From the NCBI GenBank assembly GCA_029783825.1, contig JAREIK010001331.1, forward strand, positions 124,137-188,136: a DNA stretch of 64,000 nucleotides. The letters are read 5' to 3'. Positions 24,610 to 37,593 of this stretch are shown here, piece by piece. A model generated the notes under the pieces. That model saw only the letters and a program-made list of their open reading frames with translations, made no database searches and was not told the DNA's origin. The position numbers and the translations under genes were made by a program. Every line of letters begins with the position of its first letter. The first letter of the stretch is position 1. The stretch comes from Sapria himalayana (lineage: Eukaryota > Streptophyta > Magnoliopsida > Malpighiales > Rafflesiaceae).

Positions 24610-27600
24610 TCAAAAAAAATATAGATAAATTTTTAAAAAGAAATTTCAAAACAAAAAATTATTATATTGTAATATATTTTGCTTAGCTTCTGAATCATTT
24701 TAATATTTGTAATTATATTTTAAATGATATATATCTTATTAATAATAGATTATTATTTTTTTTTGATCATTATTAGATTATTTATTAATAAAAATGTTTA
24801 TATTGAATTTATATTATATATAAATTTAATAATTATTATTACCAAATATTGTATTCACTTTTGAAAAAAGTTTTAAAATTTTTATATTTTAAAAGATTAT
24901 AACCTTTGAACATGTGAAAAAATAAAAAAAAAATATTTTTTTGTTATTTCATTGTTTAAATAAAACCTATACATGACTAAATGCGTAAACACTTAAATCA
25001 CTAAATTACAAAATCCCGATACCCCTATATATATAATCCTTTAAACTGGTATACACTAAATAATAATTAATAAATCTCATTTTTATTTGTTTTCATTATA
25101 ATTTAAAAAAATCATTTTGATTTTTTGTTTTTTATTTGTATATTTGTATTAATTATAAAATAAATTATGAGTTAAAAATATAATTTATAAAAATTATTTT
25201 TCATCAAAAAATAGATAAGCTTATAAAAAGAATAAAAATTTAAAAACAAATAATTATTATTTAGTAATATATTTTGCTTTGCTTTTGAATCATTTTAGGT
25301 TTTGATATTATATTTTAAGTAATATCAATCTTATTCATAATAGTTTTTTAATTTATTTTTTGATAATTATTAGAATATCTATCAATAAAATTGTTTATAT
25401 TGAATTTATATGATATATAATTATTATGATTATTATAAATATATTTTGTATTCACTTTTGAAAAGAAAAGTAAAATTTATTATAATTTCAAAGGTTCCTT
25501 AATAAATGAGAAAAAATAATAAAAATAAATTTTTTGATATTTCATTTTTAAAATAAAACCTATATATCATGAAATGCTTAATTAATTAAATTAGCAAGCT
25601 CATAGACCCCGAAACCCCTAAATACATAAACCTTTTAACAGCTATATACTACTTAATAAATAATAAATCTCATTTTTATTTCTATTTATTATAATTTTAA
25701 TATTCATTTTAATTATTTAAAGTTTAATTATTTATAAAAATTAATTACCAAAAAAATTTTCAGTGAGACAGATATTATTTAAATAATTTATTTTTAATCA
25801 ATAAAAAATATAAGCTTATAAAAAGAAGGAAATATTTGAAAATTAAATATTATTATTAAGTAATATATTTTGATTTGATAATGAATCATTTTGTGTTATG
25901 TAAATATATTTTAATTAATATTTATATTATTAATAATAGTTTATTAATTTACTTTTTGATCATTATTATACTATCTATCATTAAAATTGTTTATATTAAA
26001 TTTATATGATATATAACTAGTAAGATTAATATAATTATATATGGTATTCACATTTCAAAAAATTTTAAAAATTATTTTATTTTCAAAGGTTATAACCTTT
26101 GAAAATCATATAAAGTCAAAAAAAAAATTTTATTATATAAATAAAAACTATAAACTACTAAATGCCAAAAAACATAAATTGATAAACACCTAAATTACAA
26201 AACCCCTAAATTAACAATTCATTAAAACGGTATACCATATATAATAAATCATAAATCTCATTTTAATTTATATTCATTATAATTTTAAATATTCATTTTA
26301 ATTATATATTTGTTTATTTTTTATAGAAATATCAAACACAAAATAAATAAAGAGTAAGACAGATATAATTGTAATAATTTAGTTTTAATCAAAAAATAAA
26401 TATAAGCTTATAAAAAGAAGTACAAATTTAAAAACAAAAAATTATCATTTAGTAATATAATTTACTTTGATTTTGAATCATTATAGGTTTTGCATTTATA
26501 TTTTAATTGCTATCAATCTTATTAATTTATATTTTATTAATTTATGTTTTATTCATTATTATAATATATATCAATAAAATTACTTATATTGAATTTAAAT
26601 GTCTTATAAATATTAAGATTATTATAACTAAATATTATATTTACATTTTAAAAAAAATTTATTATATTTTCGAAGGTTATAACCTTCAAAAATGATAAAG
26701 AATCACAAAAATAATTTTTTTATTATTTTATTATTTAAATAAAACATATAGACCACTAAATGCCTAATCATTTAAATATCTAGACTCCTTATCCCCAAAA
26801 CCCCCTAAATACTTAAACCATTAAACCTATATAACCTAATTAATATATAAACAATTTCATTTTTATTTGTATTCATTATAATTTTAAATATTCATTTTAA
26901 TTATTTTTTAGTTTATTTTTATAGAAATATTAATTACAAATAAATAATGAGTGAGACATATAATTTAAATTTATTATTTTTTATGAAAAAAAAATAAGCT
27001 TATAAAAATAAACAAAATTTCAAAAATTTTAAATATTATTTAGTAATTTAATTTACATTGATTTTAAATTATTTTGGGTTCTGCAAATATATCTTAATTA
27101 ATATCTTTCTTATTTATAATAGTTTATTAATTTATTTTTCGATCATTATAGTAATATATATTAAAAAATTTTTATATATTAAATTTACATCAAATATAAT
27201 TATTAAGATTATAATAACTAAGTATTGTATTCATAGTTTAGAAAGATTAAAAAATTATTATATCTTCAAAGGTTATATCCTTTGAAAATCATGACAATTC
27301 ATAAAAATAAATTTTTTGTTATTTCATTGATTAAATAAAACTTATAAACACCTAAATGTGCAAACATATTAATCTATAAACTCCTTAACACCAAAACAAA
27401 AAAAACTTAAACCATTAAATAGGTATACCCTAAATAATAAATCATATATCTCTTTTTTATTAGTATTCATTATAATTTTAAATATTCATTTTAATTATTT
27501 TGAAATTTATTTTTATAGAAATATTAATTACAAAATAAATTATTAGTGAGACAGATATAATTTAAATAATTTATTTTTCATCATAAAATATATATGCTTA

Positions 27601-30600
27601 TAAAATGAGGCAAAATATTTAAAATAAAAAAGTATTATTTAGTAATATATCTTATTTTGATTTTGAATCATTTTAGATTCTACAATTATATTTTAATTTA
27701 TATCATTCTTATTAATACTAGTTTATTAATTTATTTATTGATCATTATTATAATATCTATCAATAAAATTATTTATATTTAGTTTACATTATATATAATT
27801 ATTAAGATTATTATAACTAAATATGATATTCACATTTAAAAAAATTTAAAATTATTAAATTTTCAAAGGTTACAACCTTCAAAAATTAAAAAAATTCAAA
27901 AAATTACATTTTTTGTATTTTAATTCTTTAGATAATAACTATAAATCACTAAACTCCTAAACCCAATAACTCTTAAATGCTTAAACCATTAAACTAATAT
28001 ATCTAGAATAAAAAATAATAAATCTCATTTTTATTTGTATTCATTATAATTTTAAATAATTATTTTAATTATTTATTAGTTTATTATTATTGAATTATAA
28101 ATTACAAAATAAATTATGAGTAAGACAAATTTATTTAAATAATTTATTTATAATAACAAAAATATAAAGTTATAAAAAAAGCAAAACATTAAAAAAATTA
28201 TTATTAAGTAATCTATTTTACTTTTATTTTGAATAAAATTTAGATTTTTCAAATATATTTTAAATAATATCTATCTTATTAATAATAGTTTATTAAATTT
28301 TTTTTTGATCATAATTATAATATCTAGCAATGTAATTATTTATATTGAATTTAAATGACTTATAATTATTAAGATTATCATAACTAAATATTATATTTAA
28401 ATTTGAAAAAAATTAAAAAATTATTATATTTTCAAAGTTTATAACCTTCAAAAATTAAAAAAATAATAAAAATAAATTTTTTGTTATATCATTTTTTAAA
28501 TAAAACTTATAGACCACTAATGCCTAAACACTTAAACCTCTAAACTCCTAAACACAAAAGCCCCTAAATAGTTAAACCTTTAAACTAGTAAACCTTAAAT
28601 ATAATTTAAATAATTTATTATAATATTAATTACAAAATAAATTATGAGTGTACAAATATAATTTAAATAATTTATTTTTCATCAAAAAAAATATAAGCTT
28701 ATAAAAAGAAGCAAAAACTATAAAAAACTATTATTTAATAATAAAATTTACTTGGATTTTTAATATTATTAGGTTATTCAATTATATTTTAATTTATATC
28801 AATCATATTAATAACATCATATTAATTTATTTTTTGATAATTCATATCATATCTATTAATATAATTGTTTTTATTTAGTTTATATTATATATAATTATAA
28901 TGATTATTATTACTAAATATTGTATTCACATTTTTAAAAAATTTTAAAATTATTATATTTTCAAAGGTTATAACCTTTGAAAATGTGAAAAAATATCAAA
29001 AATAATTTTTTTGTTTCTTCATTGTTTAAATAAAACCTATAAACCACTAAATGCCTAAAACATAAATCGCTAAAGTCACAAACGAAAAAACATATAAATA
29101 CTTAAAATATTAAACTTGTATACATTAATAATAATTCATAAATCTCATTTTAATTTTTATTCAGTATAATTTTAAATTTTTATTTTAATTATTTATCAGT
29201 TAATTTTTATAGATAATATTAATTACAAAATAAATTATTAGTGAGATAGATCTAATTTAAATTAGACTGGTATACCCAAAATAATAAAGAATAAATCTCA
29301 ATATTATCTTTTTCATTATAATTTTAAATATTCATTTTAATTATTTATTTTTTATTTTTATATAAATATTAATTAGAAATAAATTATGAGTTAGACAAAT
29401 ATAATTTATATAAATTAATTTTCATGAAAAAATAATGGGATAATCTTTTTAAAAGAAAAAAAATTTTAAAACAACAGATTATTATATAGTAATATATTAT
29501 GATTTCTTCTGAATCATTATAGGTTTTTTTATTATATTTTAATTGATATCTATCTTATTAATAATAGCTTTTTAATTTATTTTTTAATCATTTTTAGAAT
29601 ATTTATCAATAATATTGTTTATATTGAATTTATATGATATATAAATATAATGATTATTATAACTAAATATTTAATTCACATTTGAAAAAAATTTAAAAAT
29701 TATTATATTTTCAAATGTTATAACCTTTGAAAATGTCAAAAAATAATAAAAATAAATATTTTTTTATTTTAATTCTTAAATAAACCCTATGACATCTAAA
29801 TGCATACACATTAAAATCAGTAAACTTCTAAGGCCCCTAATGCCTAAATACATAAACCATTAAACTGCTATATACTACTTAATAATTAATAAATCTAATT
29901 TTTATTTCAATTCATTATTATTTTAAATATTCATTTTAATTATTTATAAGTTTATTTTATTGAAATATTTATTACAAATTAAATTATGAGTGCGACAAAT
30001 ATAAATTAAATAATTTATTTTTAATCAAAAAAAAAATTACGCTTATAAAAGAAGTAAAATTTTTAAAATTAAAAATTATTATCCAGTAATATATTTTACT
30101 TTAATTTTGAATCAATTTGTATTTCGTAAATATTTTTTAATTAATATCTATATTATTATTAATCGTTTATTTATTTAATTTTTGATCATTATTATAATAT
30201 CTATCAATAAAATCATTTATATTGAATTTATATGATATATAATTATTAAAATTATTATAACTAAATATTATATTCACATTTCAAAAAATTTTAAATATTA
30301 TTATATTTCCAAAGGTAAAAACCACTATTTGCCTAAAACATAAATCACAAAACTTCTAAATGACAAAACTTCTAAATACTTAAACTATTAAACTGGTATA
30401 CATTAATAATAAATAACAAATCTCATTTTAATTTTTATTAAGTGTATTTTAAAATTATTATTTTAATTATTTATCAGTTTATTTTTATAGGAATATTAAT
30501 TACAAAATAAATTATTACTGAGACAGAACTATTTTTAATAATTTATTTTTCATCAAAAAAAAATATATGCTTATAAAACGAGGCAAAATTTTAAAAACAC

Positions 30601-31165
30601 AAATTTATTATTTTGTAATATATATTATTTTGATTTTGTATCATTTTAGTTTTTGCATATATATTTTAATTTATATCATTCTTATTAATAATAGTTTATT
30701 AATTTTTTATTGATCATTATTACAATATCTATTAATAAAATTATTTATATTGATTTTACATTATATATAATTATAAAGATTATTATAACTAAATATTATA
30801 TTAAGATTAAAAAAAGTAAAAAGTATTATATTTTCAAAGGTTATAACCTTCATAAATTAAAAAAAATCAAAAAATTTAATTTTTTATTTTTTCATTCTTT
30901 AAATAAAAACTATAAATCACTAAAGTCCTAAACAATTAAATCACTAAACCCCAAAACACTGAAATACTTAAACCATTAAACTAGTATATCCTGAATAATA
31001 AATAATAAATCTCAATTTTATTTGTATTCATTATAATTTTAAATATTTATTTTAATTATTTATTAGTTTATTTTTATAAAATTATAAATTACAAAATAAG
31101 TAATGAGGAAGACAAATATAATTTAAATAATTTATTTTTAATAACAAAAATATAAACTTATAAAA
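24585..31165 (-). repeat. Inverted satellite array, block 5
   Basis: About eleven monomers of the same family in the opposite orientation. Octamer blocks read as CTAAA..., the complement of TTTAG. Cores start near 24887, 25485 (degenerate), 26080 (perfect), 26667, 27263, 27860, 28429, 28958 (perfect), 29708, 30306 (degenerate) and 30831. Subtypes match plus-strand monomers elsewhere: 24990-25060 matches 14730 and 37930; 25590-25650 matches 14140; 26790-26850 matches 4790 and 33770. No insert A, B or hAT occurs in this block. Confidence 0.92.
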
Positions 31166-31180
31166 AATGAATTAATATGT
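31150..31180. other. Array orientation switch (minus to plus)
   Basis: Minus-reading satellite (TATAAACTTATAAAAA) ends and plus-reading satellite (ATGAATTAATATGTT...) begins at about 31165, with no spacer or insert. The join is in different monomer phases on the two sides, so it is a breakpoint rather than a clean palindrome. Confidence 0.82.
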
Positions 31181-34100
31181 TATTATTATTATGATTGATA
31201 TAAATTAAAATATAATTACAAAACCTAAAATTATTCAAAAACCAAGGAAAATTTATTACTAAAAAATTTTTTTTGTTCTTTAGTTTTTGCTTCTTTTCAT
31301 AAGCTTATATATTTTTTTGATGAAAATTAATTTATTTAAATTATATTTGTATCACTCATAATTTATTTTGTAATTGAAATTTTAATAAATTATTTAAATT
31401 ATATTTAAGGTTTACGAGTTTAAAGGTTTAAGTATTTAGAAGCTTTTGTGTTTAGGAGTTTAGATGTTTAAGTGTTTAGGCATTTAATCGTTTATAAGGT
31501 TTATTTAAACAATGATATGGCAAAAAAATTATTTTTATTATTTTTTGTAAATTTTTGAAGATTATACCTTAGAAAATATAATAATTTTTAAATTTTTTTC
31601 AAATGTAAATATAATATTTATTTATAATAATCTTCATAATTATAATTCATTTAAATTCAATATAAATAATTATATTGCTAGATATTATAATTATGATCAA
31701 AAAACAAATTAATAAATTATTTTTAATAAAATAGTTATTATTTAAAAAGTATTTGTAAAATCTAAATTTATTTAAATCAAAGTATAATATATTACTAAAT
31801 AATAATTTTTTTTAATGTTTTTCTTTTTTTATAAGTTTATATTTTTGTTATTAAAAATAAATTATTCAAATTATATTTGTCTTACTCATAATTTATTTTG
31901 AAATTTATAATTCTATAATAATAATAAACTACTAAATAATTAAAATAAATATTTAGAATTATAATGAATACAAATAAAATTGAGATTTATTATTTATTAT
32001 TCAGGATATACCGGTTTAATGGATTAAGTATTTAGGTGTTTTGTGGTTTAAAAGTTTACTGATTAAATTGTTTAGACCTTTAGTGATTTATAGTTTTATT
32101 TAAAGAATGAAAAATCAAAAAAATTAATTTTTTGATTTTTTTTAATTTTTGAATGTTATAACCTTTGAAAATATAATAATTTTAATTTTATATAATGTTA
32201 ACACAATACAAATAATTTTATTGATAGATATTATAATAATGATCGATAAATAAATTAATAAATTTGTATTTATAAGAATGATATAAATTAAAATATAATT
32301 GTATAATCTAAAATGATTCAAAATCAAAATAAGATATAATATTAAATAATAATTTTTTATTTTTAAAATTGTGCCGCTTTTTATGAGCATTTTTTTTGAT
32401 GAAAAATAAATTATTTAAATTATATATGTCGCAATAATAATTTATTTTGTAATTAATATTTCTATAAAAATAAAATGATAAATAATTAAAATGAATATTT
32501 AAAATTATAAAGAATACTAATAAAACTGAGATTTATGATTTATTATTTAGACTATACTAATTTAATATTTTAACTATTTATGGCTTCGGGGTTTAGGAGT
32601 TTAGTCATTTTTATATTTAGTCATTTAGTGGTTTATATGTTTTATATAAAAAATAAAATAACAAAAAATTTATTTTTGTTATTTTTTCTGATTTTTGACG
32701 GTTATAACCTTTGAAAATATAAAAATTTTTAAATTTTTTTTTGAAAAGTGAATACAATATGAAGTTATAATAATCATAATAATTATATATAATATAATTT
32801 CGATATAAACTATTTTATTGATATTTATTATAATAATGATGATAAAAAAGAAATAATCAATTATTAATAAGATAAATATTGTTTAAAATATATTTGCAAA
32901 ACCTAAAATGACTCAAATCAAACTGAAAATTTTACTAAATATTAATTTTAAATTTTTAAATTTTTAAAATTTTGTATCCATTTATAAGGCTATATATTTT
33001 TTGATGAAAAATAAATTATTTAAATTATATTTGTCTGACTAATAATTTATTTTTTAATTTATATTTCTATAAAATTAAACTAATAAATAATTAAAATGTA
33101 TATTTAAAATTATAATGAATACTAAAAAAATGAGATTTATGATTTATTATTTAGGGTATAACTATTTAATTGTTTACGTTTTTTGTGGTTTTGGGGTTAA
33201 GAAGTTTATTGATTTATATATTTACACATTTTCGTGTTTATAGGTTTTATTTAATCAAAGAAATAACAAAAAATTTATTTTTATGAATTTTCGTGATTTT
33301 CAAAGGTTATCACCTTTAAAAATATAATAATTTTTTAATAGTTCTAAAATATGAATATAATACTGGTTTATAATAATCTTAATAATTATTTTTGTTGTAG
33401 ATTCAATATAAAAAAATGTATTAATATATATTATAAAAATGATCAAAAAATAAATTAATATACTATTATTAATAAGATAGATATTAATTAAAATATATTT
33501 GTAGAACCCAAAATAATTCAAAATCAAAGTAAATTATTTTACTAAATAAAATTTTAAAATTTTGAAATTTTGTTTATTTTTATAATCTTATTTTTTTTCA
33601 TAAAAAATAATTTATTTAAATTATATCTCTCTCACTCATTATTTATTTTGTAATTAATATTTCAATAAAAATAAACTAAAAAATAATTAAAATGAATCTT
33701 TAAAATTATACTGAATACAAATAAAAATTAGATTTATTATTTATTATTTAGGTTATATAGGTTTAATGGTTTAAGTATTTAGGGGGTTTTGGGGTTTAGG
33801 AGTCTAGAAATTTAATTGTTTAGACCTTTAGTGATTTATAGTTTTTTTTAAAGGATGAAAAAACAAAAAAATTAATTTTTTGATTTTTTTAACTTTTGAA
33901 GGTTGTAACCTTTGAAAATATAATAATTTTAAATTTTTTTAAAATGTAAATATAATATTTAATTATAATAACTTAATAATTATAAGACATTATAATTGAA
34001 TCTAAGTAATTTTATTGTTCGATATTAGAAAAATTATCATTTAATAAATTAATAAACTATTATTAATAAGTTTGATAGCAATTAAAATATAATTGCAAAA

Positions 34101-35612
34101 CCTATATATAATGATTCAAAATCAAAGTAAAATATTTTACTAAATAATAATTTTTTGTTTTTAATTTTTTACTTCTTTATATAAGCTTATTTTTTTTTGA
34201 TTAAAAATAAATTATTAAAATTATATTTGTATCACTCATTATTTATTTTGTGATTCATATTTCTATAAAAAATAAACTAATAAATAAATAAAATGAATAT
34301 TTAAAATTATAATGAATACAAATTAAAATGAGATTTATGATTTATTATATATGGTATGCCGGTTTAATGGGTTGATTATTTAGTGATTTATAGGTTTTAT
34401 TTATATAATTAAAATTTAAAATTCTATTTTTGATTTTTTCTGATTTTCAAAGGTTATAACCTTTGAAAATAAAATAATTTTTTAAAATTTTTTGAAATGT
34501 GAATACCATGTATAATTATATTAATCTTACTAATTATATATCATATAAATTCAATATAAATAATTTTAATGATAGATATTATAATAATAATCAAAAATTA
34601 ATTTAATAAACTATTATTAATAATATTAATATAAATAAAAATATATTTAAATAACACAAAATGATTCAAAATCAAATCAAAATATATTACTAAATAATAA
34701 TATTTAATTTTTAAAATTTTCCTTCTTTTTATAAGCTTATATTTTTTTTATTAAAATAAATTATTTAAATAATATTTGTCTCACTGGAAATTTATTTTGT
34801 AATTAATTTTTCTAAAAAATTAAACTATAAATAATTAAAATAAATATTTAAAATTATAATAAATAGAAATAAAAATGAGATTTATTATTTATTAAGTAGT
34901 ATATAGCTGTTAAAAGGTTTATGTATTTAAGGGTTTCGAAATTTATGAGCTTAATGATTTAAGTAAGTAAGCGTTTAATGATCAATAGTTTTTATATAAA
35001 AAATGAAATAACAAAAAATTTATTTTTTATTTTTTCACAATTTCAAACGTTAAAACCTTTGAAAATGTGATAATTTTAAATTTTTTTTTCAAAAGTGAAT
35101 ACAATATTTAGTTATAATAATCATTATATTTATATATCATATAAATTCAATATAAGCAATTTTTTTGATTAATATTCTAATAATGATGAAAAAATAACTT
35201 AATAATCTATTATTAATAAGATAAATATCAATTAAAATATATTTACAAAACCTAAAATGAAATAGAAGCAAAGGGAAATATATTACTATATAATAATTTT
35301 TTGTTTTGAAATTTTTATTTTCTATTAAAAAGATTATCTATATTATTTTGATAAAAAATAATTTATATAAATTATATTTGTGTAACTCATAATTTATTTT
35401 GTAATTAATATTTATATAAAAATAAACAAATAAATAATTAAATTTGAATATTTAAAATTAAAATGAAAAAAAATGAGATTTATTCTTTATTATTTAGGAT
35501 ATACCAGTTAAATTTAAATTAGATAAGTCTCACTAATAATTTATTTTGTAATTAATATTTCTATACAAATAAACTGATAATTAAATAAAATATAAATTTA
35601 AATTATACAGAA
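31166..35612 (+). repeat. Satellite array, block 6
   Basis: Cores start near 31552, 32146, 32692, 33297, 33893, 34444 (perfect) and 35040. Subtype order follows 1.8-6.3 kb: 31430 matches 1990, 32020 matches 2560, 33200 matches 4250 and 33770 matches 4790. The block ends at the same junction with insert A as block 1 does. One extra subtype near 34350-34470 resembles the monomer after B2. Confidence 0.92.
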
Positions 35613-37593
35613 AAATTAAAATAATTTATTTTGTTCCTCTCTCAACTCTAGAATGATTGCTAAAGCTCTAACCAAATTAATAGGAGCTTTTACGTTATCT
35701 CTATTATGTCTCATCATATTTGATGTTGAATCCTTGGGCTATCAAAGGTATTTGACTCATGTACGCTAACAGACTAAACCAAAGTTGTACCCCTATATGT
35801 TGAAATAGCTAGTTGTTGAGGATGCTATTTATATTAATTATATAATTTCTTCTAAAATATCTCTCATGCACACACTCAAAGCAATTTTTTTAAAACATAG
35901 TTCACCTCTAAAAAAATAACGACCTTATAGCATATTAGAACAAACTAGCTCAAGGGCGGCCTGAGCAGGGCAAGAAGTAAGGGCTCTCTTTCAATCAAGA
36001 ATCAAAAAATATATTTTATTGGCATGTCTACGCCCCCTTATTTTATCCTCATGGATATGTAAAGTATCATTTATTTCTTTTTATATTAAATGAGTTATGT
36101 ATACAAGCTCACAATACCCAAAAAGGTGCAAATGAATCATATACAATTGTATAAAAGGTCCTAATCATTGCTCACAATATTAGTCTTGCATATTGACACT
36201 TGAGGTCACAAATCAAAGGAAAAATCCATAGTGATATTTCCAATCCCAAGAATTTTTGCTATAAAAAGTTATAAAGAGAAGTACTCGAGCTTTAACTATT
36301 TCTAGGGTCATGACTTTTGCTCTTGATGAATGTCCAAACTTACAATCATTCCTAGTGCAATGACTTTGAAATATAAAGATAAAATGTACAAGCTATGGTC
36401 ATATCCAATACTGTGAACCAATATTATAGTGATTAAATATGTATTCATGATCATTCTTAGTGCCATAACAATATGTTCAACAGTGAGACACAAGTTATGG
36501 CATTTTCTCATTGATATGATTTTGTGTTCTATAAACAAAATATATAATCATGACCATTGCTAATGCTAAAATAATCTAAAGCAAGAAAGAGACTAAATCC
36601 ATAACTCACCCCTTGAGTCATGACTTTGTGTAACATATACAAAAAGATAAATCTATGACATTCCTAAGTGTTGTGAATTTAAATTTAAATTTAACACTTA
36701 ATCATTTGATTATAAAAGTGCAAAACATGAGATTTAGAATTTAGGTTTTATGGGTTAGGGTTATAGTTTATGGTTTAAAGTTTAGGATTTAAAGTTTAGG
36801 ATTTATGTTTTTTTTTGTTTTTTTTTGTTTTTTTTTGAAAATACACACTTTATTTATCATTTAGGCACACAACTTACAAGAGAATAAAAAGCTTATTAAT
36901 TTAGGTCAGCCCACCAAATCCTATGCACCTTAATGATTCTATGCATAAAATACATAAAAAAACATAATGCCTAATAATTTCAAGCGTAAGAATACAACTA
37001 AAATCACCTGGCATTCCCCGACTTCAGAGTTGGCATTGAGTCATTATGCGCACTGCGTTCTTTCCATTCGGATTTGTCCAAGCCTTTTGGAGGAACCTGA
37101 ATGATGAACCATATTAAAACTATGCAAATATAAGATTGTGCATGTGAGTGACATGCAGCATCAAGCGTTTGCCTATGTCATTGCTATGCAATGGAATTCA
37201 TGGAAAACTAAATACCCATAAATCCACAAGTCTATATTTATGGCACTTTGTCAATTCATTCTCACCTCTGAATTCTACATTCTTTTGCTCCAATGATCCT
37301 CAAAAGAGTATCTCTTGGTTAGAATACTTCCTCCTCGATCTCCAAGAAGTGGCTATATGTTGCACTGACATAATATCAAAAAATATGCATGCATCGGTGT
37401 GCATGTGTGATGAGGTCAATCGCATAGTCTAATTATCTACGCGTACAACCAAGCTAGAATACAAGTAAAATTACAAAATTCTATAAAGATGAGTCTTCTG
37501 CTCCCGGGAGTGCAGCATCGCCTAATGTGTATTTACAAAATGCATAGTGGGCCTCACTTAGAGATACTCATGGGTCCAGTTGCTCTCATTGCA
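35613..37593. repeat. Insert A, copy 2 (right-truncated)
   Basis: Same left junction and internal order as A1 (AT-rich left part, TTTAGGG-like tract at 36733-36807, T-run at 36808-36837, minus-strand AATAAA at 36854-36849). It stops about 0.5 kb into the right part at TTGCTCTCATTGCAT and joins satellite equivalent to position 10190. The A1 frame at 7809 has an open counterpart at 37148-37432, but no homologous protein is recognised. Confidence 0.75.
36733..36837 (+). repeat. Telomere-like repeats and T-run in A2
   Basis: Degenerate 7-bp TTTAGGG-like units are followed by three runs of eight to ten T separated by single G. On the minus strand this reads as a poly(A)-like tract with the element's AATAAA just before it. 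Confidence 0.65.

Noticed and set aside
33300..33527. A family of 60-82-residue frames antisense to the monomer (4329-4541, 27058-27285, 33300-33527, 57483-57710 and others) with similar predicted peptides
   Set aside because: They are the same satellite segment read in one frame. The peptides are almost only I, N, K, Y, L and F, lengths vary by monomer, and neighbouring monomers break the frame. Similarity comes from repeat homology, not coding selection.
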